From contig CM037832.1 in assembly GCA_021234535.1 (NCBI GenBank), forward strand, positions 8,873,575 to 8,937,574: DNA of 64,000 nucleotides, written 5' to 3'. Position 1 is the first letter of the stretch; each line of letters begins with the position of its first letter. Positions 33,820-43,847 of the stretch are shown here, one piece after another. Origin of the DNA: Stichopus chloronotus (lineage: Eukaryota; Echinodermata; Holothuroidea; Aspidochirotida; Stichopodidae). The position numbers were made by a program, and so were the translations under genes. Under the pieces are notes generated by a model, which was given only the letters and a program-made list of their open reading frames with translations, did no database searches and was not told where the DNA came from.

Positions 33820-36800
33820 ATGCCTGGTCCCCTGTCCCTTATGACCCTTAATGTAAATGGCTTGAGGGACAGTCGGAAGCGATCCCGAATTTTCCAATTT
33901 TGTAAAGCACTAGGAGTAGACTTCGCTTTCCTCCAGGAGACTCACATTGTAAATGAGGACGAAGTCTCCTCCTGGTCTTATGAATGGGGTGGGGCTTTGC
34001 ATGCTTCCTTTGGATCTACGTCGTCGTGTGGCTCTATTATTTTAGTTTCGCCAAGATGGGCTTCCCTGGTTGGAAAAGTTGATCGTGATCATGAAGGCCG
34101 GTTGGTATGCATCACAATAAAACATCCTTGTGGGGGCTTCTGCCTTTGTAATATTTATGCACCCAATCGGCCTTCAGACATGAGGAACTTTTTCACTGCC
34201 CTACCTTCCTTCGTTCCTGGCTGTACCCCTTGTATCCTGGCTGGAGACTTTAACTGTGTCCCTGACACACGGTTCGACCGAATGTCCTCGAGCGCATCGT
34301 CGAGCTGTGATGTCGGTATGGCGGAATTGGACATGTTTATCAAAAAGCAGGACATGGTAGACGTTTGGAGAGTGCAACATCCCGGCTTAGTCATGTTCAC
34401 TTGGCATCGCCCTGATGGTTCGGATGCCTCAAGGTTGGACCGGGTGTACTCTCCACCTGCGCTGTCACCGAGTTCCTGTGAAATTGTGACATGTCCGATT
34501 TCGGACCATGATGCAGTTACTGTCTCCTTTCAACCTCCAGTGTCATGGCCAGTAGGGAAGGGGTTCTGGAAAATGAACACGGATGTCCTAATGGAGGATG
34601 ATTATAGCAAACAGTTTAAGGCCAGTTACGAAGGGTGGCGAACATTGAAGCCGGTCTTTTCATCGGTTTTGGAGTGGTGGGACGATGTGAAGTTCCGCAT
34701 CAAACGTTTTACAGTCGAGTACTGTGTAGCAAGAGCTCGTCGAAGAAGGGAGGAGTTCCTCTCGCTCTGCTCTAGGGAGAGGGAAGGGGACTCCTCCGCA
34801 CTTCACGCAATCCAGCAGTTTCTTGACAAGAAACTACACGGGGCTCGTGTTCGTGCTCGTGTGCGTTGCGTGGAGGCGGAGGAAAAACCAACTATCATGT
34901 TTTACCGGGACGTCACGAAGTATGCCATTGACAGGCGCGTAAGGGCAGTCCGTGACGCCCATGGTGTAGTACAGAAGGACCCCCTCGACATCGTAGAAGT
35001 ATTTAAAAACTTCTATGAGCAGCTATATACTAGAGCAGATGTCGATGAGGGCCTTCAACAGTCCCTGTTAAATAATATCGTCTGGACCCCTTCTGAAGAT
35101 CAGAACGATGAACTTGGTTCTCCCTTGACAGTCGACGAGCTCTGGAGGGCGGTGGCGAAGATGAAAGCCGGTAAAGCCCCTGGGTCTGACGGTATTCCGG
35201 TGGAATTTTATAAACGCTTCTGGAGTACTGTTGGACCCGATCTGCGTGATGTATTCGTCTCCGCCTCCCTTACTGGCTCATTGAGTCCTTCGCAGCGCAC
35301 AGGTGTGATAACCTTGTTGTCAAAGTCGGGAGATCCCCTTGAACCGAAAAACAAGCGGCCAATCACCCTGTTGAACGTGGACTACAAGATCCTGGCAAAA
35401 GCCCTTTGCAGCAGGCTCGGCACAGTTATGCCGGATCTTGTTGGGCCTTTTCAGACATGTGCGGTGCGGGGACTCAGTGTTCAGCAGAACCTCTGGTTGA
35501 TGCGGGACTTAGTTGAATATGTTATGAACCGTGACCTTCCATGTGCGCTTGTCTCCCTCGATCAGGAGAAGGCCTTCGACATGTCTGATCACGGTTTTCT
35601 CCTCCGGGTATTGATGAAGTTTCATTTAGACCCAGCCTTTGTTAAATGGGTCACGTTACTTTATAAGAACGTAAATGGTTGTGTTATTGTAAATGGTTTT
35701 TCATCGGACACCTTCAGAGTCCAGCGCGGGGTGCGGCAGGGGTGTCCACTATCACCTCTCCTCTATGTATTGTTCAGTGAATCCCTTGTAAGAGCGTTTC
35801 AAGTAGACCCTTTGTTCCGACCGTTTAGCATACCAGGTGGAGCTGAGGTCAAGTGTCTGCAGTACGCTGATGACGTCACTTGTGTAGTCTCCGACCTAAC
35901 TTCCTTCAGGGCCCTTTCTGACACGCTGGCTGCCTTTGAAAGGGCAACAGGTGCCAGACTGAACCCAACAAAGACCAAAGGACTTCGTCTAGGTAGGTGG
36001 CGATATAAACAACTGCCCTTCGCGGCATCGTGGGTGGATGTCGCATTAAAAATTAATGGTATATGGTTTGGTTATGGGTCGCCGCAGTCACTTACCTGGA
36101 ACGAGAAAGTGGACCTGGTGGAGGCTAGGTTAAAGAACTTCAGGGATCGCTACATTAGCCTGTTGGGGAAGGTTACTGTTATCAATCGTTTCATTTACCC
36201 TCTCTTGTGGTACCCGGGCACTGTGCTGGTTGCTCCAGATGGTGTCCTGGCTCGACTCGAGAGGGCCGTATTTAGTTTTTTATGGTCAGGGAAGACGGAG
36301 TTGGTGAAAAGAAGGGTAGTGTATCAGGACCTTAGGAGTGGGGGATTGGGCCTTGTGCATTTTCCTTCCAAGCTCCGTTTTCTCCTGACCAAATGTGTTT
36401 ATAGTGCTGTTGACAGCAGCATGCCGTTTGCGTATTTTGTTCGTTATTGGGGAGGGCTTTCATTCCGCCGTTTTTTCCCCTCCCTGTTTAGCAACAGTGC
36501 TCCCCACAGCTGGAGGCCCACTGGGGCCTATGGCCACATGAGGGACACTCTCCGTATTATGTCGTCTGTTGGGGATGTCTCGCGATCTAGTGCGGGGGCC
36601 CTCTATCGGGCTATTTTTGATGAACTGGTTGGCCAGGCCCATCCCATCGGCTATGCCTCGGGGCCGGAAGTGTGGAGTGTGGTTCATAGCAGGTTACTTG
36701 ACTTTCGCCGGCGAGACCTGTTGTGGCGTATCGCACACGACGCCATTGTGACCAATTTCAAGCGCTTTCAGTGGCGTCTTGGAGATGGTCTTTGCCCCCG

Positions 36801-37008
36801 TACTGGATGTGCGAAGTGGGAGAGTGTTCCACATGTGTTTTGGCAGTGTGACTTTGTGGCCCTCCTCTGTGAATGGTTTCAAGCCCTGACTGATCGCCTC
36901 ACGCTTTGTAACACATGGGCGGTCAGCCAGGACTACGTTTTGTATGGTCTCTGTCCCCCGTTGTGCAACACAAGTGTTCGCGAGATACCTTTGTATCGGC
37001 CTCCATAA
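33820..37008 (+). CDS. LINE ORF2, AP-endonuclease and reverse transcriptase (C-terminal frameshift)
   Basis: 1062 codons. Endonuclease (residues about 5-235): LNVNGLR with Asn11/Asn13, FLQETH with Glu40, CNIYAPN, LAGDFNCV, SRLDRVY and PISDHDAV, the full set of AP-endonuclease motifs. Reverse transcriptase (about 430-760): KAPGSDGIPVEF, PITLLNVDYK, motif A LVSLDQEKAFD, motif B QRGVRQGCPLSPLLY, motif C YADD at residues 682-685, then NPTKTKGL. A C-terminal Cys/His cluster with GLCPRTGCAKWE and PHVFWQCDF follows, as usual for this group. The frame ends at 37008, but the expected continuation (SASIKLAVWRDRCNIVF and beyond) lies in another frame (open to 37256), so a single-base shift between about 36,960 and 36,990 truncates the last 80 or so residues. 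All catalytic residues are intact. Confidence 0.93.
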   Translation: MPGPLSLMTLNVNGLRDSRKRSRIFQFCKALGVDFAFLQETHIVNEDEVSSWSYEWGGALHASFGSTSSCGSIILVSPRWASLVGKVDRDHEGRLVCITIKHPCGGFCLCNIYAPNRPSDMRNFFTALPSFVPGCTPCILAGDFNCVPDTRFDRMSSSASSSCDVGMAELDMFIKKQDMVDVWRVQHPGLVMFTWHRPDGSDASRLDRVYSPPALSPSSCEIVTCPISDHDAVTVSFQPPVSWPVGKGFWKMNTDVLMEDDYSKQFKASYEGWRTLKPVFSSVLEWWDDVKFRIKRFTVEYCVARARRRREEFLSLCSREREGDSSALHAIQQFLDKKLHGARVRARVRCVEAEEKPTIMFYRDVTKYAIDRRVRAVRDAHGVVQKDPLDIVEVFKNFYEQLYTRADVDEGLQQSLLNNIVWTPSEDQNDELGSPLTVDELWRAVAKMKAGKAPGSDGIPVEFYKRFWSTVGPDLRDVFVSASLTGSLSPSQRTGVITLLSKSGDPLEPKNKRPITLLNVDYKILAKALCSRLGTVMPDLVGPFQTCAVRGLSVQQNLWLMRDLVEYVMNRDLPCALVSLDQEKAFDMSDHGFLLRVLMKFHLDPAFVKWVTLLYKNVNGCVIVNGFSSDTFRVQRGVRQGCPLSPLLYVLFSESLVRAFQVDPLFRPFSIPGGAEVKCLQYADDVTCVVSDLTSFRALSDTLAAFERATGARLNPTKTKGLRLGRWRYKQLPFAASWVDVALKINGIWFGYGSPQSLTWNEKVDLVEARLKNFRDRYISLLGKVTVINRFIYPLLWYPGTVLVAPDGVLARLERAVFSFLWSGKTELVKRRVVYQDLRSGGLGLVHFPSKLRFLLTKCVYSAVDSSMPFAYFVRYWGGLSFRRFFPSLFSNSAPHSWRPTGAYGHMRDTLRIMSSVGDVSRSSAGALYRAIFDELVGQAHPIGYASGPEVWSVVHSRLLDFRRRDLLWRIAHDAIVTNFKRFQWRLGDGLCPRTGCAKWESVPHVFWQCDFVALLCEWFQALTDRLTLCNTWAVSQDYVLYGLCPPLCNTSVREIPLYRPP

Positions 37009-37256
37009 AGCTGGCCGTATGGAGAGACCGTTGTAATATTGTTTTTAGGGGAGAGGGGCGGTCTGCGGACGTCGTCTTGGCATCGGTGAGGGCGGAGGTT
37101 AGGTTGAGGGTTGAGTCAGACTTCACTCGTTTGTCCAGGTCGACGTTTGGGACCACTTGCATCGGTGCTGGCGGACCAGGTGGTATTGAACTTGTAATTT
37201 TGGGGGATCCTGTACATATGTATATATACTGTATCTGTGTGGTTCTATTACTGTAA
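36985..37256 (+). pseudogene. frameshifted C-terminal tail of LINE ORF2
   Basis: The frame that overlaps the end of ORF2 reads DTFVSASIKLAVWRDRC and VRAEVRLRVESDFTRLS, like the tail of Tx1-group ORF2 proteins, and fits directly after the ORF2 sequence if one base is gained or lost near 36,960-36,990. It ends with a stop at 37254-37256. Confidence 0.7.
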
Positions 37257-38182
37257 AGAACATAATCTTCTGTTTCATTTGGTAGTTTGTAAATAGTTCT
37301 AGTGTTTGCTTTTCCTGTGCCGGTTTGAGTTGTGTTTTCGTTTCTGTGCCGTTTTGATGCACTTGAAAAGTAAGTTGTTATGTCATGTATGGCGAAAGCA
37401 AACATGAGGCGGTTCTTGCGAAACTCTTGGGATTTCCATTCGTCTATATCGGAGCAGATATCTACTACACAGACTTCAACAGTAATACACTGGTTTATGA
37501 AGCGTTGGTTAGGTGGCTAAATGTAGGCTAAACATTACACAGGGAAAATTCCGACTGCGGTGCGGAAAAAATTGTCCCTTAGAGTAAAAAGTAATCCCTT
37601 AGAGCCATCAACTATTGCAATACCAGTTACACACTGCAATTTGCACTCCACCTTTATTTATTGGTCCGATTTCAGCCTGACTATAATAGATACTAATTCA
37701 ATTTATATAGTGAGAATAATTGTAGTAAATTACAATAATCTGCAATCTCTGTTGTGAATAAATTAAGCTGTAGATGAGAGTGCCATACACTCTCAGAACG
37801 TGGAGGTTCGAAAAGAATGTAAGTATCATTAGCTAGAACAATAATTTAGACAATCAAAGATTGGGATTAGGTTTAGGATATAGATTCACGTTCGTGCAAT
37901 TAAGAGAGGTTAAGACTTTTTACGTTTTGGTTGAGAATAAATTCAACTAAACAAGTATGGCCCTATACTTGCAGCCATTGTTATGCGTTGTATATATAAC
38001 GGTATTATAACATCAAAGAATGCAGACATGCTCTAGATGTATTGATATATACATGGAGCTATTATAGATACCTTCACGGTTATACGATGGTGTGTCGGTC
38101 ACATTTTAAGGCTACTTGTTCAAAAAAGGAAAAGATGATCTAAGGTCCAAAATAATTAATCAGCAGATGAACACACTGTTAA

Positions 38183-38325
38183 AAAATGTCTGTAAATTTA
38201 CAGAAAATAAAGCAAAGAAATATAAGAGAAATACAGAAACGTTCTGGCAAAGAATTGCCAGAAAATGTCTGTATTTGTTATTTAGTTCTTTGTTTTATGA
38301 TTTTCTGTAAATTTACAGATATTTT
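38183..38325. repeat. imperfect palindrome (foldback/MITE-like), about 143 bp
   Basis: The left arm AAAATGTCTGTAAATTTACA continues GAAAATAAAGCAAAGAA; the right arm is its imperfect complement (TTCTTTGTTTTATGATTTTC then TGTAAATTTACAGATATTTT). TTCTGGCAAAGAATTGCCAGAA forms the middle of the structure. Target-site duplications were not found. It could be a MITE or a palindrome of other origin. Confidence 0.65.
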
Positions 38326-38520
38326 CAACAATGTATCAATAGTGTTGCAACTGATGCAACTCACATTGCTATAGGCTAACAATAAAATTTCGTAGGTCAT
38401 ACAGGCGGTGGCGAAGACCAAAGAGAGAAACCATGGCAGAAACCATGCCCCCCCCTTATGTCGTAGATTAAGAAGTGTATACCTAATAGTACCGGTACCG
38501 TATCTTAGAGCTCTAACTCG

Positions 38521-38522
<2 letters not shown>

Positions 38523-38572
<50 letters not shown>
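38523..38572. repeat. (TA)n microsatellite
   Basis: About 50 bp of uninterrupted TA dinucleotides. Confidence 0.97.
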
Positions 38573-38575
<3 letters not shown>

Positions 38576-41500
38576 ACTTACGACAGCCTGCGACAACAAC
38601 CTGTCAATCAAAAGTCTGGCTTATGTTCTTGGACACATGGAATATAGATTAATGGAATACACTGAATAGGTCTACAAACATTTCAAAGGCATGAAAACAT
38701 AACAACGTCGTTTATTAAATTCACGAACTAAACAGAAAGACATAGCTTGTTTTCGCCATGAAAAACACAAAAGAAGGTTACTTATGTCTTTTTTTATTAA
38801 TTTCGACGTACCTTTCGATTCCACATAATGGCTCGGCGTGAGAAATTCCAGACACAAAATACCCACTGAACTCTGTGAGAGTTCTATCGCGGCTAATGTT
38901 GCAACTGTGCCTCTTCTTACTGACGGGATATCATGTGATTTTTAGCCGACGCGTGGGCGATGACCTCTGCCGTAATTGATCCAAATCGTGTGATTGGACA
39001 GGGAGCTCATTAAAGGGGAAATCAGGGTTTGACTGAGAAAATTCATCTTTAGTTGATTTTTTCTTTCTAAACTGATTATTCACCGAAATATAGAGACTCT
39101 GGGGAGGCGTTTGAAGGTAGAAGAAACGGTAATTATTGCGTTAATTACTGTTGAATGAGAACTCTTAATATTTGTCGGGTACAAAAAATAAACCGTCATG
39201 TATAACACAAGACAGCCTCCCCTATGCGATGACCAATCAATCAGAGCGAAAGACTGAGATGGCGCTATATGAATAAACATAACCGAATTTTACGGTTCCC
39301 ATGCTGTTCGTGCATTGCACAATGCTAAATAAACAAGAGTTTTAGTGATAGTTGATGATACATACAGCAAGGAGGTTTTTACAACGAAACTACCTTGTAA
39401 AACCTCATTGCATACATCACACGTAGGCTACGTATGAAACTGTTCAGCCACACCTCCTCGTAACTTGAAAAGGCGATAGTATTGAATATTCATACTTGAT
39501 TAGATGAATATTGATGTTACAGACTTTCGGAGTTCTTCACCGATTTTTTTGCGAATTTGACTCGTTTCTAGAAATTGTCCACATGTTTTGAGATAATCTT
39601 GATCATATTCTTAGTTATAACTCAGATACCGGTGGGGTATTGTAGTGAAATAAATTGTGAAAATAAACCGTGATTTCCCTTTTAATAAGTTGTGACGGAA
39701 TTGGCGATTGTAGGAGGTCTTATGAATATTTATGAATTATGCAAGTTATGGCGCAGAACTGGGTGTGGCCTACGCTGTATCAGCGGACTTCATACTTGGT
39801 TAAGAAGATAAAACTACTGTTGCTTGTACAGTTTATGTTCTATTGTACAGAAGGATGTGGCGCTACGTACGTTTCATACGGTGTACATTCTCCTTAGACA
39901 GTTACAAAGAGTGCTTTGAATTTCAAAGTTGTCAAGGTCTGGGACCGTCCAGAGCTCCATACCATGTTGTCTTGGAACGAATTACAGCGAGATACGCCAA
40001 CTTATACGCACACCTGCTCCTGGATCGCCATTTCAAGTCAGTGTGGACAAGACTGGAGAGTGTATCCCCCAGTCCTTAGACACTTCCAAATGCCGGAGGA
40101 CTTGCCCCGCCCTACAATATATCGTGCATCTCCTGAATCAGATAACAGGGACCCAAGTTACCGACCCCCCCACCAACCACTGCAAACAACTTGACCAAAC
40201 AAGATAATTTTCAGACCCCAGAAAAATTCCAGGTGGTGCCACCGAGATCCTGAAGATTGAGGACAGACACTCTCATCACCACGCCAACCCTCCACTCTTA
40301 AACTGGGTTGGTGTGAACGTGGTCATGGGAGGCTGTATCCACTAATGGTGAAATTTGTACTGCCAGTTCAACGAGGATTTCTCTAAAGGACCTCGTCCAT
40401 AGTGAGTGTTTCCCTATACCATGCTATGTGGAAGCCAAATGGCAAGAAATTAAGAGTCCAAATATATCGGCCTAGCAAAAGAAGCACTGACAGTAGCCAG
40501 CACTCCACACCATCGGTTTCGCATTTTCATCAGACTTCGAAAAAAAAGTGTCCAAAAAATATTTCAAAAAACGAAAATAGACATGGACACATTCACAACA
40601 ACGATGATCATTGAGGATATAACTCTGCAGCTTCTGATTGAAGCTAACTCTTTTCTAAATGTTCGTCACTTCCACGCTGTCATTTACCAATTCGCGCCAG
40701 CTAAAATTGTTACCCCATTACTGTGTTGCCACCCAGAGAAATTGTGCTACCTCCTGACTTTTTATGACTTTGGTGACAGCGAAATGTAGTTAAATAGAGT
40801 GTTATCGCAAAACAGGGCAATCGAAGGATCCATGGAATACAATACACACGGATGTACAACGGATAAATCATCATTGTAGGCTGTATTGTGTTAAGTGAAA
40901 TAGATCTTGAAGTAGTTGCCTGGAATGATCAGTCGTCAACAAGTTGTTTGAAATTGAAGCTTGGCTAATTTACCATCCGTTAACATTGTTTAGCCTCAAA
41001 TCAGCTTAAGGACCACAATAGCAATCAACTGCAAGAAACCATGACAAAATTTTAGGGCCTTTAGATCTGTTTTTGGTGCAGTATATTCGACGCTATTTAG
41101 TCACTAGTGTAGAATATCATTGTTTAGGTTGAGATTGTTGTTTGTTTGATCTACCAGACGGCAGAGGATCGACTCAACGGAACAGCTCAGAGAAAGAGAG
41201 AGAGAGATTTCAGAGAAAGATGATTCAGTTTTATTTTGAGGATTAATGTTCCAATTTTATTGATTCAACTCGAATTATCCGAAGTCGATTGACTACATGT
41301 AAACGATTAATGGAAGTAACACGTTACACGACGTTAACGAGGTAATCAGCGGTGGTAGCCAGAGGAGGGGGGGGGGGGCAGAGTGCTTTCCACAGAAATT
41401 CTGGAGCAGTAATGTTGACAAATAAAGAAGAGCAAATTAAAAAAAGAACGAAGAGAGGAGGGAGGGATGATAAGTTGAAGGAGTTGGGGAAAACTGGTAG

Positions 41501-42548
41501 GCCTAAACTGTGGTGGGGATTGGAAAATTGTCGGATTTCACAAGTGTCATCTTTTCATGACACAGAAAACTAAGAGGAAACAAATTAACAGCACGATTGA
41601 AACAAGAGGGCAATCGACGGAGTTGGGTATCTCATCGCCAGCATGCACTGATTTCAATGAAGTATTATATACAGGGTCTGCACATGGGATTTGTAATAGT
41701 TAACTGCAACCACATGTCACAGAGGCCTAGAGGAGGAACAAAATGCTTGCTAGCTGTTGTTAGTTCCAGGCACTGTCTCTAAACTACTAAATTAGAGCCA
41801 AATATTCTTCAACCATTAAATGGTGGTAAGCAGAAGAACCGAACATAAAGTGGTAATATTGATATCTACTGTAAGGAAGCAAGCTTAAGCCTAAATAGGC
41901 TCAAATAGCAATAACAATAGCCGCTCAAAAGTATCTGTGCATATTACGCTACGAAACACAATTATAACAGTGGTTTATTCCATGTAGGTTAGGCTTAGTG
42001 GTTGGAGTTAGGGGCAGGATATATGAACATCGCTCTATGGGTTATTTGCACATTAGTCTCCTATTTACCTTTGCAGGACATGATTCTAATAAAATCGTTT
42101 GACTTAAAAATAACGTTCTCATAATTGGCAGAAATATATGTATATAAATATTAAATTGTGAAACAATAAAATACAAAACTGTCAAAATAAAAACAGATCT
42201 TATTAGGCCATGGTCCAACCAAAATTTACAAAGAAGTATCGTTCCCGTCTACAAGATCTGATCAACGTAATGAGCTCAGTTTAGAGCACACCACTGACTG
42301 TAGATCAAGAAACTTTGAACAAAAGAACTGCCTCTCGAAAATGAGATGTGTCAGGTTAGGAATTTAATTCGCTGTACATCACCACAAATGTTTTCACAAA
42401 ATGTCAGTCTAAATCCACATGCATCCAAACGATTCCACCTATCCCGGAGTTTTCACAAACTTATCAAACAAAAACACTATGGCGAAAAATTGAATCAATG
42501 TTTTGAATCATAAAATATAGGGGAAAACTGTGTCAAACACTGTTAACG

Positions 42549-42809
42549 TCAACCTTCTGACGTGACGAGATCATAGAATAAACATCTTCGGTTGCCATTA
42601 TGGTTGTATTGTATCATTATTTCAACATGAGCCCAACGTTTTCTGTGAAGAATGTCTGGCAACCTGCAAGAGGACATATCCCCTTTGAACTGAAGATCCT
42701 CGCCATCTTTCAGGCTATTAAACTCATCTTTGAAAAACGTGTGGGGGATATAAGTACGTTCACCTTCAAATGTTTGCCAAATGCTCCAATCAAATGAGAG
42801 AGGATGCAT
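42549..42809 (-). CDS. 86-codon open frame in the left arm of the inverted duplication, unrecognised
   Basis: The peptide (DWSIWQTFEGERTYIPHTFF, DLQFKGDMSSCRLPDILHRK, RWAHVEIMIQYNHNGNRRC) has a protein-like composition and is repeated in the right arm on the opposite strand. I recognise no family. It could be an exon remnant carried in the duplicated segment, or chance. Confidence 0.2.
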   Translation of the reverse strand: MHPLSFDWSIWQTFEGERTYIPHTFFKDEFNSLKDGEDLQFKGDMSSCRLPDILHRKRWAHVEIMIQYNHNGNRRCLFYDLVTSEG

Positions 42810-43332
42810 AATTTATTATAATTTGTATCAACTCAACCCATGTGATATGTATTATCAAATTACAAAAGGTTGATCTTTTACCTTATTGATTGAGAAATTG
42901 CAGACATGGAATCCCTGTTTCAAGGCTGGTTACATGAAGCTTTGAACAACCAAGGAAGTACCGTTTCCAGCCATGAGTTAGGGCCTTTTAAAGCCAACAG
43001 TTTTCGGCGTTCGACGCCCACAGATGGTGTCGCTTCGTTTTTATTCGGCCAAAAAAAAAAGACTCCTAGATTTTTGAATGTACACTTTCGTTGGTTAAAA
43101 TGACATATGGCATACCGTTTTTTTTTTTTCTAATAGCTCCTTAGCTCTTGGTAAGAAAATGTCTAAATCAGTTCATCGTATGCTAGTGTTATGTTCAGTC
43201 CTTCTTTCTCTAGGTTGAAAAAACCAAGTCTAATAGTAGGGTCACAAATCAATAATTTATTAACTTATCCATTGTTTTACATCTCCGTTCAACCAAACGA
43301 AGTTTAACAAACTACCTGGTTTTATTCCGACA

Positions 43333-43392
<60 letters not shown>
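43333..43392. repeat. (ATG)n trinucleotide microsatellite
   Basis: Twenty tandem ATG units, placed 6 bp before the right arm of the inverted duplication. Confidence 0.97.
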
Positions 43393-43394
<2 letters not shown>

Positions 43395-43847
43395 TATATC
43401 TCTCATTTGATTGGAGCATTTGGCAAACATTTGAAGGTGAACGTACTTATATCCCCCACACGTTTTTCAAAGATGAGTTTAATAGCCTGAAAGATGGCGA
43501 GGATCTTCAGTTCAAAGGGGATATGTCCTCTTGCAGGTTGCCAGACATTCTTCACAGAAAACGTTGGGCTCATGTTGAAATAATGATACAATACAACCAT
43601 AATGGCAACCGAAGATGTTTATTCTATGATCTCGTCACGTCAGAAGGTTGACGTTAACAGTGTTTGACACAGTTTTCCCCTATATTTTATGATTCAAAAC
43701 ATTGATTCAATTTTTCGCCATAGTGTTTTTGTTTGATAAGTTTGTGAAAACTCCGGGATAGGTGGAATCGTTTGGATGCATGTGGATTTAGACTGACATT
43801 TTGTGAAAACATTTGTGGTGATGTACAGCGAATTAAATTCCTAACCT

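Larger units (their letters stand above)
32695..37256 (+). mobile_element. Tx1/L1-group non-LTR retrotransposon, nearly full coding capacity
   Basis: Two ORFs on the plus strand, separated by 21 bp: a gag-like ORF1 with three CCHC knuckles and an ORF2 with AP endonuclease and reverse transcriptase. The coordinates given are the coding extent; the true ends are not visible, and the 3' untranslated region may run to about 37,370. GC content and codon use are visibly higher than in the AT-rich surroundings, as expected of a recent insertion. The RT block with PITLLNVDYKILAKAL and TCAVRGLSVQQNLWL places it with Tx1-like/L1-group elements rather than CR1. Confidence 0.9.
37257..42352. other. non-coding stretch with small repeats
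   Basis: The first part may be the 3' untranslated region of the LINE. It also holds an imperfect palindrome at 38183-38325 and a TA microsatellite at 38523-38572. From 39843 to 40207 three overlapping plus-strand frames are open at once, which reflects low stop density rather than a recognised gene. A G homopolymer lies at 41370-41379. A possible hAT-like end (CAGCGGTGGTAGCCAGAGG) is at 41347-41365. No real gene could be supported. Confidence 0.5.
42353..43847. repeat. large inverted duplication, 449-bp arms around a 597-bp spacer
   Basis: Left arm 42353-42801, right arm 43399-43847. Each base at position i pairs with 86200 minus i. Wherever I compared the arms they were identical, including a 65-codon open frame that appears once on each strand (42600-42797 plus; 43403-43600 minus). 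The spacer 42802-43398 is single-copy and ends in an (ATG)n tract. No target-site duplication is evident, so a standard foldback transposon is not proved; recent inverted segmental duplication or an assembly artefact are alternatives. Confidence 0.95.

Noticed and set aside
36923..37405. Minus-strand open frame of 160 codons
   Set aside because: It is the shadow of the LINE ORF2 tail and its 3' untranslated region.
39843..40207. Three overlapping open frames as a gene
   Set aside because: Being open in all three plus frames suggests low stop density; no motif or splice pattern singles out one frame.
41347..41380. hAT-like terminus CAGCGGTGGTAGCCAGAGG followed by poly-G
   Set aside because: I found no matching complementary end or target-site duplication within a reasonable distance.
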